Shown piece by piece: positions 1-6,765 of a stretch of 13,060 nt of DNA; position 1 is the stretch's first letter; each line of letters starts with the position of its first letter. The notes under the pieces were generated by a model. The model was not told the origin of the DNA. It did no database searches and saw only the letters and a program-made list of their open reading frames with translations. The stretch comes from JAIOSM01 sp023143455 (GTDB taxonomy: Bacteria > Desulfobacterota > Desulfobacteria > Desulfobacterales > Desulfobacteraceae), in contig DAOVTW010000067.1 of the NCBI GenBank assembly GCA_030632885.1, positions 1 through 13,060 on the forward strand, given 5' to 3'. The position numbers were made by a program, and so were the translations under genes.

Positions 1-2
1 AT

Positions 3-110
3 GTTGAGATAGGAATAGCTAAGTTTGAGGGCAGATATTATGAAGGTTTTATGCCTGTTCTTGGCTGCCCAGGTTGTAATCAAGAAACAATGGAATATGT
101 ATCAGGCTAA
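3..110 (+). CDS. 3' end of an unrecognised gene (partial at left edge)
   Basis: An open frame runs from the window edge to a TAA at 108-110 and gives about 35 residues. The tail contains a CPGC cysteine pair (LGCPGCNQE) about a dozen residues before the C terminus. The two-residue spacing would suit metal binding or a redox-active pair, but the fragment is too short to assign a family and I do not recognise it. No clear terminator hairpin with a T-run follows; a small perfect hairpin (115-128, stem CGCAC/GTGCG around GATA) sits just after the stop but lacks the T-run. It could also be the remnant of a decayed gene, since the next 400 bases are non-coding. Confidence 0.4.
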   Translation, partial: VEIGIAKFEGRYYEGFMPVLGCPGCNQETMEYVSG

Positions 111-299
111 AGTCCGCACGATAGTGCGCTAAGTTCAATTTTTCGGTGGTCCGTTAACGACATGCATCATCAGCTCCACCGTGCTTCTTGCCGTCTGGCG
201 AATGCAATTAGTATCAAATTACTAAACTTGATCGGCGTAAAAAACACATTGTCAAGTTAGTGCGAATGTTATGCTGAATACCGATGGCTTTGCCGGGGA
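111..299. other. non-coding spacer with short hairpins, no gene seen
   Basis: No open frame with a plausible start and ribosome site was found here. Visible structure is limited to a hairpin at 115-128 (CGCAC-GATA-GTGCG), a GGTGG/CCACC pairing between about 145 and 180, and a CTAAACTTGA / TCAAGTTAG near-palindrome around 222-262. On the minus strand a 27-residue open stretch (218 down to 135) has a protein-like composition but no start codon, and may be a gene remnant. The region is more GC-rich than the neighbouring spacers, so it may be part of a decayed mobile or repeat sequence together with the palindrome that follows. Confidence 0.4.
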
Positions 300-474
300 G
301 GGTGGTTGTGGATTGTGGGACATCATTGATTGCAATTCTGTACAGGTTCTTAATGCAGTGAAGCGGTTAAAAGGGAAAACTGTTTGAGCGTAGCGAGTTT
401 TTTCCCTTGAGCGTAACGGAAGTTAGAACCTGTAAGAATAGTTCAATCAGATGTACCATAATCCACAACCGCCC
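300..474. repeat. large imperfect palindrome with nested hairpin (MITE-like or extragenic repeat)
   Basis: The left arm (300-350, starting GGGTGGTTGTGGATT and ending TACAGGTTCT) is the reverse complement of the right arm (425-474, starting AGAACCTGTA and ending AATCCACAACCGCCC) at roughly 80% of positions, with a few single-base gaps. The 74-base centre holds a second hairpin, AAGGGAAAA (371-379) pairing with TTTTCCCTT (400-408), and a direct repeat TTGAGCGTAGCGA / TTGAGCGTAACGGA (384 and 407). There is no open frame inside. Terminal inverted arms with no gene fit a miniature inverted-repeat element or a REP-like extragenic palindrome. If transcribed it would form a long hairpin. No target-site duplication is obvious at the edges. 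Confidence 0.65.
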
Positions 475-540
475 GGAATGAGTAAGGGTAAATATAATCA
501 AACTGTAATTATATAAATACCCAGATCAAGTTATGATTTG

Positions 541-569
541 TTGACACCGATGATATTAAGAGGTATAAA
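541..569 (+). promoter_or_regulatory. sigma-70-type promoter for the rod-like gene
   Basis: TTGACA (541-546) is followed after 17 bases by TATAAA (564-569), an almost consensus pair. The start codon at 605 lies about 30 bases past the expected transcription start, leaving a short leader with a GGAGGT ribosome site. A housekeeping promoter rather than a sigma-54 or sigma-28 flagellar promoter is notable for a flagellar-type gene. Confidence 0.65.
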
Positions 570-604
570 TATATTTTAAGCAAAATTAATTAATGGAGGT
601 GCCT

Positions 605-943
605 ATGTCTGTTCAGGGTTTAGGAAGTACTGTCTCAGCCATAAAAGCTTTTAGTACAAAGATGCTTTCCATTGCTGATAATGTTGCAAACAGTCAATCT
701 GTTGAGCATAAGAAGGGTCGTGTGCTTATGATGGAACAAGACAATAAACAAGGAGTAAAAGTAAACTTCACCAGAATTGACACTCCAGGTTACCTGACAC
801 CCACAGGTGAGGAACTTTCCAATGTTGATCTTGCAGAAGAATTTTCTTCTATGATTATAACTCGAACAGGTTTTGCAGCAAATGTTGCAATGGCGCGAAC
901 AGTTGATGAGATGACTGGGACTTTAATTGATATTGCAGGATAA
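605..943 (+). CDS. flagellar basal-body rod-like protein (FlgC-like, short)
   Basis: The protein has 112 residues and resembles the two ends of flagellar rod/hook proteins. An N-terminal amphipathic helix is followed by the rod signature region (IADNVANSQS, equivalent to the family's NIANANT). The C-terminal about 40 residues read SNVDLAEEFSSMIITRTGF and ANVAMARTVDEM, the typical C-terminal rod helix. Between them is only a short linker, so it is shorter than ordinary FlgC (about 130-150 residues). I chose ATG 605 rather than ATG 593: the GGAGGT ribosome site lies at 595-600, so the earlier ATG would start inside it. No other flagellar gene is visible nearby. It may be an extra axial protein or one with a new role. 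The next gene begins directly after its stop, so the two are probably co-expressed. Confidence 0.7.
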   Translation: MSVQGLGSTVSAIKAFSTKMLSIADNVANSQSVEHKKGRVLMMEQDNKQGVKVNFTRIDTPGYLTPTGEELSNVDLAEEFSSMIITRTGFAANVAMARTVDEMTGTLIDIAG

Positions 944-1360
944 ATGGTTTTTTTAACCTCCATAATTATTGTAAGTATTTATTATTTCATGCAGACAAGC
1001 GGTCTGATCTTTATTACTATTGTCGCTTTGGTTGCTGAAGTTATAAACATTAGTATGACCCAAGCCTTAACAAAATCTGTAGAAAAGAAAATAACTTCTA
1101 AATATATGCTGGTTATTGATAAGTATAAAGCAAAAATTGATCAGATGAAAAAAAGAAATGTAATCCTTGAAGGACAGCGAGAAAATGACACAAACTCTTT
1201 GTATGACGCAATAGAGAAAAATAAGACACATGAGATTCAACTAAAAGAATATGAAACGTTAAACGCACAGCTTAAAGAAAAAGTTAAAAGTCAGAAAATT
1301 GTAATTAGCAATCTTGAAGACCTGCCTGGGGGTTCACAACCAGATGATCAGCCTACCTAA
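944..1360 (+). CDS. membrane-anchored coiled-coil protein, function unknown
   Basis: The protein has 138 residues. The first about 38 are strongly hydrophobic and break around residues 17-20, fitting one long or two short membrane helices. Residues about 45-125 are rich in K, E, Q and L with heptad-like spacing, predicting a long cytoplasmic or periplasmic coiled coil. The C terminus (GGSQPDDQPT) is polar and disordered. The ATG follows the upstream TAA with no gap, and AGGA at 937-940 is the likely ribosome site, so translation is probably coupled to the rod-like gene. I do not recognise a named family. The pairing suggests the two proteins work together, possibly at the cell envelope. Its last 4 bases overlap the end of the oppositely directed lipoprotein gene. 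Confidence 0.65.
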   Translation: MVFLTSIIIVSIYYFMQTSGLIFITIVALVAEVINISMTQALTKSVEKKITSKYMLVIDKYKAKIDQMKKRNVILEGQRENDTNSLYDAIEKNKTHEIQLKEYETLNAQLKEKVKSQKIVISNLEDLPGGSQPDDQPT

Positions 1361-1743
1361 TCTCGGTTTATCTTAATTTGCACAATTTTTCCATCTTTAT
1401 TCAGATATGCTGTCCCTATACCAAGAGTGTTGTCTGAGGAAGCGCCTATAATCTTTATTTTTTCTTCATAAAATATTTCTGAAGAAAATTTCTTTTTTTC
1501 AGGTTTTTTTTCAGGCTTCTTTTCATTTTGATTTTCAACAGGCTCTTTGCTTTGAACTTTTTCAGGCTCTTTTTTTATTCTTTTTTTATTTAATTGCTCA
1601 GCCTTTTTATATCTTGCAGAATTTCTCGAGGAGATTAATTTACCGACCCCGTCAAAGTCATCATCAGACTCATTACTACAGGCAGAGAATGATAAAATTA
1701 TGCAACACAAAATTGCATATAAATATATTGGTTTTATATGCAT
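1357..1743 (-). CDS. probable lipoprotein with Lys/Pro/Glu-rich linker
   Basis: The product has 128 residues. A lipoprotein signal is visible: charged start, hydrophobic core (IYLYAILCCIILSF), then SAC with the acceptor Cys at residue 22. The -3 position is Phe rather than the usual Leu, so lipidation is likely but not certain. Residues 45-85 carry KEPEK/KKPEKKPEKK-type repeats, an extended linker like those that cross the periplasm. The last about 40 residues (containing GASSDNTLGIGTAYLNKDGK) form a small beta-rich-looking tail that I cannot assign. The start at 1743 has an AAGGA site five bases upstream. It lies 18 bases after the STAS gene and is probably its operon partner. The 3' end overlaps the convergent coiled-coil gene by 4 bases (1357-1360). 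Confidence 0.65.
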   Translation of the reverse strand: MHIKPIYLYAILCCIILSFSACSNESDDDFDGVGKLISSRNSARYKKAEQLNKKRIKKEPEKVQSKEPVENQNEKKPEKKPEKKKFSSEIFYEEKIKIIGASSDNTLGIGTAYLNKDGKIVQIKINRD

Positions 1744-1761
1744 TCCATTCCTTTATTATAT

Positions 1762-2067
1762 TTAGGCTTCCTCAACAGTAAATCTTCTGTTAAGTCTCAT
1801 TGTAGTAAAGAGACCGTAAACATCTTTGATTACATTAATAACTTTAAGATTCCTGTCTGTTTGGCTTAAAGTATTATGTGCGGCAATAATAATTCCAATC
1901 CCAACAGAGTCAACCATTTCAACTCCCTCTAAGTCAATATAAAAATCATCTTTAGAATTTTTTATTGCTGAGAGAAGTTCATTTTTAAAATCTTCAGCCA
2001 TGGATGCTACGACATCTACACCAGGCTTTATTGTAGTTTTATCTCCATCTTTGATAATTGCACTCAT
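1762..2067 (-). CDS. STAS-domain protein, anti-sigma-factor antagonist-like
   Basis: The protein has 101 residues and is essentially one STAS domain, as in SpoIIAA/RsbV. The diagnostic segment is DLEGVEMVDSVGIGIIIAA. Ser54 aligns with the serine that partner kinases phosphorylate in SpoIIAA (Ser58) and RsbV (Ser56), so the switch residue is kept. In the family, the unphosphorylated form binds an anti-sigma kinase and frees its target; related proteins act in lipid transport or chemosensory complexes. No cognate kinase or phosphatase is in the window, so the partner must be encoded elsewhere. Start ATG 2067 has AGGAG six bases upstream. It is the first gene of a two-gene unit with the lipoprotein, which hints at an envelope-linked output. 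Confidence 0.8.
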   Translation of the reverse strand: MSAIIKDGDKTTIKPGVDVVASMAEDFKNELLSAIKNSKDDFYIDLEGVEMVDSVGIGIIIAAHNTLSQTDRNLKVINVIKDVYGLFTTMRLNRRFTVEEA

Positions 2068-2106
2068 TTTTTTCTCCTGTAAAAGTAGCCCATACGTTAT
2101 ATTTTA

Positions 2107-2135
2107 AAAATATCATTAAAAAAGGAGCTTAGCAA
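2107..2135 (-). promoter_or_regulatory. possible promoter of the STAS-lipoprotein unit
   Basis: On the minus strand TTGCTA (2135-2130) and TATTTT (2112-2107) are separated by 17 bases and lie 40 bases before the STAS start. Both boxes match the sigma-70 consensus only partly, and the surrounding sequence is very AT-rich, so chance matches are easy. It is the best candidate in the STAS-ffs spacer. Confidence 0.3.
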
Positions 2136-2222
2136 GCATATATTCTTATTGTATTGATTGGTTAAATACTATTTTAATATAAACTTACGATTATTTCAAT
2201 AAGTTTAACAAAATAATATTTC

Positions 2223-2251
2223 TTGTAAAAAATACGAAAATCAAGTATAAG
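2223..2251 (+). promoter_or_regulatory. promoter of the SRP RNA gene
   Basis: TTGTAA (2223-2228), a 17-base spacer and TATAAG (2246-2251) place the transcription start near 2258. This is right where the CCGGCTGGG strand that can pair with the RNA 3' end begins. The spacing and position support a dedicated ffs promoter. Confidence 0.6.
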
Positions 2252-2270
2252 ATTTTTTCCGGCTGGGTAT

Positions 2271-2418
2271 GGCTGGGGTGGCTTAAATATTCTGATTGGT
2301 CGCCGCGTAATAGAAATGCATGAACCTCGTCAGGTCCGGAAGGAAGCAGCGATAAGTGATTTTTTCTATGTCGTGGATTGATTCCGGTCATGCAATATTG
2401 TCATTTCAACCCCCAGCC
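2271..2418 (+). ncRNA. ffs: signal recognition particle RNA (small bacterial 4.5S type)
   Basis: The conserved SRP apical domain is unmistakable: GTCAGGTCCGGAAGGAAGCA at 2329-2348, which contains the GGAA tetraloop and the asymmetric internal loop bound by Ffh. The flanks fold as one long rod. TAGAAA pairs with TTTCTA, CGCG with CGTG, TGATTGG (2292-2298) with CCGGTCA (2384-2390), AATATT with AATATT, and GGCTGGGG (2271-2278) with CCCCAGCC (2411-2418). A T-run (2422-2427) follows the closing stem and probably ends transcription. The rod is about 148 bases, longer than the 114-base E. coli RNA, and I see no Alu domain. The RNA works with Ffh and FtsY to target membrane proteins. The 5' end is uncertain (2259 or 2271) because GGCTGGG occurs twice. 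Confidence 0.93.
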
Positions 2419-2470
2419 GGATTTTTTATTGAAATTTTCATTTTTTCTTTTCAAATCCATGGTTTATATC

Positions 2471-2498
2471 TTGACATGCGTCTAATTGGTCTTATTTT
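2471..2498 (+). promoter_or_regulatory. candidate promoter of grpE-dnaK
   Basis: A perfect TTGACA (2471-2476) is followed after 16 bases by TATTTT (2493-2498), about 55 bases before the grpE start. The -10 box is weak. I looked for a CIRCE operator (TTAGCACTC and its inverted repeat) bound by HrcA and saw none between ffs and grpE. A sigma-32-type alternative cannot be excluded by eye. Confidence 0.4.
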
Positions 2499-2553
2499 TC
2501 ACCACATAATAGAAGTGTATTTTGTTCGGATCAAAGAATCTTAGGAGAACATT

Positions 2554-3117
2554 GTGGTTAAAAAAAAGAAGGAAGAAAAAGAAAAAAATACGGAGAACAG
2601 TGAAAATTCTCTAGAAAAAGAAACAGAAAAGGAGCCTGGCATACATGAGCTAAAGGCTTTGATTGAAGCGGAAAAAGACCGCGCTCTGAGGCTTTCTGCT
2701 GACTTTGAAAATTATAAAAAACGATCAACTAAAGAAAATCAGGATTTTAAGAGATTTGCAAATGAAACATTGCTTAAACAATTGTTTTCTGTTGTTGATA
2801 ACCTTGAGCGGGCAATTGATACATCTGAAGAAAATAAAGAGAACAAAAGCCTTCTCGATGGAGTCAAAATGACTCATAAAGAGATGTTAAGGATATTTGA
2901 GGCCTTTGAGGTAAAACCTTTAAAGTCTGAGGGAGAAATATTTGACCCGAATTTTCATCAGGCCGTAACGCAGGAAGAAGCTGATTCGTGTCCGGAGAAC
3001 ACAGTTATTAAAGAACTTCAAAAGGGCTATACTCTTCACGGCAGACTTGTAAGGCCATCTATGGTTATAGTTTCTAAAAAGTCTAGTAAAGTTAAAGAAG
3101 AAGAGAATACTAATTAA
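2554..3117 (+). CDS. grpE: nucleotide exchange factor GrpE
   Basis: The protein has 187 residues. It starts with a highly charged, disordered Lys/Glu tail (residues 1-30), then the long dimerising helix (about 32-65, containing LRLSADFENYKKRSTKE), a four-helix core (VVDNLERAID, GVKMTHKEML) and the C-terminal beta domain (PNFHQAVTQEE, GYTLHGRLVRPSMVIVSK). This is the standard GrpE order and length. GrpE dimers bind the DnaK nucleotide-binding domain and speed ADP release in the cytoplasmic DnaK chaperone cycle. The start is a GTG at 2554, chosen because AGGAGA (2543-2548) lies five bases upstream. dnaK follows after 29 bases, so the two form an operon, while hrcA and dnaJ are absent from this locus. 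Confidence 0.95.
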   Translation: MVKKKKEEKEKNTENSENSLEKETEKEPGIHELKALIEAEKDRALRLSADFENYKKRSTKENQDFKRFANETLLKQLFSVVDNLERAIDTSEENKENKSLLDGVKMTHKEMLRIFEAFEVKPLKSEGEIFDPNFHQAVTQEEADSCPENTVIKELQKGYTLHGRLVRPSMVIVSKKSSKVKEEENTN

Positions 3118-3146
3118 AAATTTCAATATATTTTCAAGGGGGCAAT

Positions 3147-5066
3147 ATGAGTAAAATAATAGGGATTGATCTTGGCACAACAAATTCATGTGTTGCAGTA
3201 ATGGAAGCTGGTGGAGAAGTTAAGATTATAACCAATACTGAGGGAGGTCGTACTACACCTTCTGTTGTGGCAATAACTGAAAGCGGTGAACGCCTTGTTG
3301 GGCAAATAGCTAAAAGGCAGGCAATTACAAATCCTGAAAACACAGTCTTTGGTGTTAAAAGGCTTATAGGAAGAAAATTTAAGTCAAAAATAATTCAGGA
3401 TGACAAGAAAGTGCTTCCTTATAAAATAGAAGAAGCGTCCAACGGTGATACAAGGATTAACATTAAGGGTAAACAACACAGCCCTGCAGAAATATCATCT
3501 TTTATACTGTCAAATATTAAAAAAACAGCGGAAGAATATCTTGGTGAGGAAGTCAAAGAAGCTGTAATTACTGTTCCTGCTTATTTTAATGACAGCCAGC
3601 GCCAAGCAACTAAAGATGCAGGTAAAATTGCAGGACTTGAAGTTAAAAGAATAATAAACGAGCCCACAGCCGCAGCTCTTGCCTATGGTTTAGATAAAAA
3701 AGGCGAAGAAAAAATAGCAGTTTTTGATTTGGGTGGTGGTACTTTTGATGTATCAATCCTTGAAATAGGTGATGGAGTTTTTGAAGTAAAATCAACAAAT
3801 GGTGACACCCATTTAGGTGGTGAAGATTTTGATTTGAGAATCATTGACTATATTGCTGATGAGTTTAATAAAGATCAGGGTATTGATATAAGATCTGACA
3901 AGATGGCTCTTCAGCGGTTAAAAGAAGCTGCCGAGAAAGCAAAAATGGAACTTTCTAACTCTGTTGAGACAAGTATAAATCTTCCGTTTATTACAGCTGA
4001 TTCTTCAGGACCAAAGCATCTTGATATTAAGCTTACAAGGGCAAAGCTTGAATCCCTTGTAGCTGATCTTCTTGATAATCTGGAAAAACCATGTATAACC
4101 GCCATGAAAGAGGCGGGTATGGCAAAAGGTGAAATGAATGAGGTTGTTTTGGTTGGTGGCATGACTCGTATGCCTGCCGTTCAGGAGCGAGTTGAAAAGA
4201 TTTTTGGGAAAAACCCCCATAAAGGCGTGAATCCAGATGAAGTCGTTGCAATGGGTGCTGCAATCCAGGCAGGTGTTCTACGGGGCGATGTGAACGATGT
4301 TCTTTTACTTGATGTAACTCCTCTTTCTCTTGGTATTGAGACATTAGGCGGAGTTATGACCAGATTGATTGAGAAAAATACAACAATCCCAACTAAAAAG
4401 AGCCAGACTTTTTCAACTGCTGCTGATAATCAGCCTGCCGTTTCAATTCATGTTCTTCAAGGAGAAAGAGAAATGGCCAATGGTAACAAGACTCTTGGTC
4501 AGTTTGAGTTATCAGAGATTCCAGCTGCACCAAGAGGTGTACCGCAGATTGAGGTTTCCTTTGACATAGATGCAAACGGAATTGTGCATGTTTCTGCAAA
4601 AGATATCGCAACAAGCAAAGAACAATCAATCCGTATTACTGCTGCAAGCGGTCTTTCAAAAGAAGATATTGATAAAATGATAAAAGATGCTGAGCTTCAT
4701 GCAGACGAAGATAAAGCAAAAAAAGAGCTTGTGGATGCAAAGAATACTGCTGAGGCCATGATCGGTCAGACTGAAAAGACTTTAAAAGAACATGGTGATA
4801 AGGTTGATGATGAAACAAAGAAAAAGATTGAAGATGGCATTGAAGCTTTAAAACAGGTTAAAGATACTGATGATAAAGATGCTATAAAGCAAAAGACCGA
4901 TGCTCTTGCCGAAGCCTCACATAAACTTGCAGAAGTTATGTATCAACAGGCATCCCAAGAAGGTGCTGCCGGAGCTGCCGGGGAAAATGCAGAACAGGCA
5001 GAATCAGCAAAGCAGGACGAAGATGTTGTTGATGCTGATTTTGAAGAGGTTGATAAAGGTAAATAG
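3147..5066 (+). CDS. dnaK: chaperone protein DnaK (Hsp70)
   Basis: The protein has 639 residues, the usual DnaK length. The ATPase domain (about 1-384) has the phosphate-1 motif IGIDLGTTNS (5-14), the VPAYFNDSQRQAT motif (143-155), the phosphate-2 motif FDLGGGTFDVS (193-203) and the adenosine motif VLVGGMTRMP (334-343). The interdomain linker VLLLDVTP is at 385-392. The peptide-binding domain follows, then a helical lid and the acidic DnaK C terminus (DADFEEVDKG). It uses ATP to bind and release unfolded proteins with DnaJ and GrpE. AAGGGGG (3135-3141) precedes the ATG. It is the last gene of the grpE-dnaK unit, which ends at the terminator at 5102-5148. Nothing is truncated or unusual. Confidence 0.98.
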   Translation: MSKIIGIDLGTTNSCVAVMEAGGEVKIITNTEGGRTTPSVVAITESGERLVGQIAKRQAITNPENTVFGVKRLIGRKFKSKIIQDDKKVLPYKIEEASNGDTRINIKGKQHSPAEISSFILSNIKKTAEEYLGEEVKEAVITVPAYFNDSQRQATKDAGKIAGLEVKRIINEPTAAALAYGLDKKGEEKIAVFDLGGGTFDVSILEIGDGVFEVKSTNGDTHLGGEDFDLRIIDYIADEFNKDQGIDIRSDKMALQRLKEAAEKAKMELSNSVETSINLPFITADSSGPKHLDIKLTRAKLESLVADLLDNLEKPCITAMKEAGMAKGEMNEVVLVGGMTRMPAVQERVEKIFGKNPHKGVNPDEVVAMGAAIQAGVLRGDVNDVLLLDVTPLSLGIETLGGVMTRLIEKNTTIPTKKSQTFSTAADNQPAVSIHVLQGEREMANGNKTLGQFELSEIPAAPRGVPQIEVSFDIDANGIVHVSAKDIATSKEQSIRITAASGLSKEDIDKMIKDAELHADEDKAKKELVDAKNTAEAMIGQTEKTLKEHGDKVDDETKKKIEDGIEALKQVKDTDDKDAIKQKTDALAEASHKLAEVMYQQASQEGAAGAAGENAEQAESAKQDEDVVDADFEEVDKGK

Positions 5067-5101
5067 ATAAATAATTATTAACATTAATATTTGTTGAATA
5101 T

Positions 5102-5148
5102 AATCCCACTGTGTTCTATATTTGTGTGCGCAGTGGGATTTTTTTTTG
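5102..5148 (+). terminator. rho-independent terminator of grpE-dnaK
   Basis: AATCCCACTG (5102-5111) pairs perfectly with CAGTGGGATT (5131-5140) across a 19-base loop, and a T-run of nine (5139-5147) follows. It lies 35 bases after the dnaK stop, and only 18 bases remain before the next start codon. Confidence 0.9.
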
Positions 5149-5166
5149 TTAATTTAGGTTAATTTA

Positions 5167-6765
5167 ATGATTATTACTGAAATACTTGCAAGGAATTATC
5201 GGTTATATAAAAACAAGACAGCTTTGATTGAACGGTCACCAGCTGAAAATACAAGACGTTCCATAACTTGGGAGCAATTTTATAAAGAATCCAATAAGCT
5301 TGCAAACGGGCTTTTAAAACTTGGTGTAAAAAAAGGGGATAAGATTGTTCATCTGATGATGAACTCTATTGAATGGCTTCCGATATATTTTGGAATTTTA
5401 AGCACTGGAGCATGGGCAGTACCTTTAAATTTCAGGTTTGAAGCTGAAAAAATTTTTCTTTGCACAAAAGTTGCACAACCAAAAGTCTTTATTTTTGGTG
5501 AAGAATTCATTGAAAGAATAGAAAGCATAAAAGAATCTCTTGATCAACTAGAGTCAGCTATTGAAACCTGGATATTTGTAGGGGATTCAAAAAAATGCCC
5601 AGACTTTGCATTTAATTATTTTGATTTTATTGAAAATCTGCCGGAATCTGAACCTGGAAATATTAATATTGCAATAGAAGATGAAGCAGCGCTTTATTTT
5701 ACATCAGGAACTACAGGGGTTCCAAAGGCTGTTTTACTTACACATAGAAACCTTGAGCATGCATGTTATGTTGAAAATAATCATCATAAACAAACCCATG
5801 ATGATATTTTCCTTTTAATGCCTCCTCTCTATCACACTGGTGCAAAGATGCACTGGTTTGGAAGCTTTATTGTTGGTGGAAAATGCGTATTATTAAAGGG
5901 CATAAAACCTAAGTGGATTTTAGAGGTAATTTCTGAAGAAAAAGTAACAATAACATGGCTACTTGTCCCCTGGGCCCACGATCTTTTGATTGCAATTGAA
6001 GCAAGAAAAGTTGAGCTTTCAGACTATAAGCTTGATCAATGGTGGTTAATGCATGCTGGAGCGCAACCTGTATCCCCTGCATTGATAAGGGAATGGAAAA
6101 CCTATTTCCCAAATCATTCCTATGATACAAATTATGGACTTACAGAATCAACAGGTCCGGGATGTGTTCACCTTGGGCTTGAAAATAGTGATAATGTTGG
6201 ACCCATAGGAGTTCCAGGATTTGATTGGGAATGTCAGGTGGTGGATAAACAGGGAAACATGTTGCCATGGGGAGAAACAGGTGAGCTTATCGTTAAAGGT
6301 CCTGGTGTCATGAAAGAGTATTATAAAAACCCTGAGGAAACAAATAAGGCATTAAAAAACGGCTGGCTTTTTACCGGCGATATGGCACGTTATGATCGTA
6401 AAGGTTTTATCTGGCTTGTGGACAGGCTAAAGGATTTGATTATTTATGGGGGCGAAAATATTTTTCCAAATGAGATAGAAAATTATTTTATGGAGCATAA
6501 AAAAATTAAAGATATTGCAGTAATTGGAATTCCGGACAAGCGCCTTGGAGAAGTTCCTGCTGCAATTGTTGAAGTTAAGCAGGGCATGGAGTTGACAAAA
6601 CAAGAAATAATGGAGTTTGGTAAAAATCTTCCTAAATATAAAAGACCAAAGAAGATATTTTTTGATAAAATTCCAAGAAATCCTACCGGTAAAATAGAAA
6701 AACCAAAATTAAGAAGGTTGTATGCAAAAGATGAAAGAAAAGACATTACAAAACTTTTTGAATAA
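5167..6765 (+). CDS. acyl-CoA synthetase (AMP-forming carboxylate-CoA ligase)
   Basis: The protein has 532 residues, typical of class I adenylate-forming ligases. It carries the phosphate-binding loop YFTSGTTGVPKA (177-188), YGLTES (323-328), TGD (403-405), the hinge region DRLKDLIIYGGENIFPNEIE (419-438) and the catalytic lysine K509 in NPTGKIEK. Family chemistry is carboxylate + ATP + CoA to acyl-CoA + AMP + pyrophosphate through an acyl-adenylate. Motifs alone do not settle the substrate (medium- or long-chain fatty acid, or an aromatic acid). No signal peptide is seen; it is cytoplasmic. The ribosome site is weak (AGG at 5156-5158). It heads a likely operon with lolA, whose start lies inside its 3' end, and nadA. 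The grouping looks like shared transcription rather than one pathway. Confidence 0.9.
   Translation: MIITEILARNYRLYKNKTALIERSPAENTRRSITWEQFYKESNKLANGLLKLGVKKGDKIVHLMMNSIEWLPIYFGILSTGAWAVPLNFRFEAEKIFLCTKVAQPKVFIFGEEFIERIESIKESLDQLESAIETWIFVGDSKKCPDFAFNYFDFIENLPESEPGNINIAIEDEAALYFTSGTTGVPKAVLLTHRNLEHACYVENNHHKQTHDDIFLLMPPLYHTGAKMHWFGSFIVGGKCVLLKGIKPKWILEVISEEKVTITWLLVPWAHDLLIAIEARKVELSDYKLDQWWLMHAGAQPVSPALIREWKTYFPNHSYDTNYGLTESTGPGCVHLGLENSDNVGPIGVPGFDWECQVVDKQGNMLPWGETGELIVKGPGVMKEYYKNPEETNKALKNGWLFTGDMARYDRKGFIWLVDRLKDLIIYGGENIFPNEIENYFMEHKKIKDIAVIGIPDKRLGEVPAAIVEVKQGMELTKQEIMEFGKNLPKYKRPKKIFFDKIPRNPTGKIEKPKLRRLYAKDERKDITKLFE

Noticed and set aside
135..218. 27-residue minus-strand open stretch with protein-like composition
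   Set aside because: No start codon or ribosome site and stops on both sides; at most a gene remnant, so not listed as a gene.
170..296. Possible integron attC-like site (GTTATGC and TAAC ends)
   Set aside because: The end boxes do not form the required complementary pairs, no cassette gene or integrase is visible, and the core does not match the consensus well.
593..943. Longer version of the rod-like protein starting at ATG 593
   Set aside because: That ATG overlaps the GGAGGT ribosome site which is correctly placed for ATG 605.
2191..2391. 66-codon minus-strand open frame across the SRP RNA
   Set aside because: It is the antisense of the structured RNA, with no ribosome site or protein-like pattern.
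2356..2544. 62-codon open frame downstream of the SRP RNA core
   Set aside because: It starts inside the SRP RNA, has no ribosome site, and its hydrophobic composition only reflects T-rich DNA.
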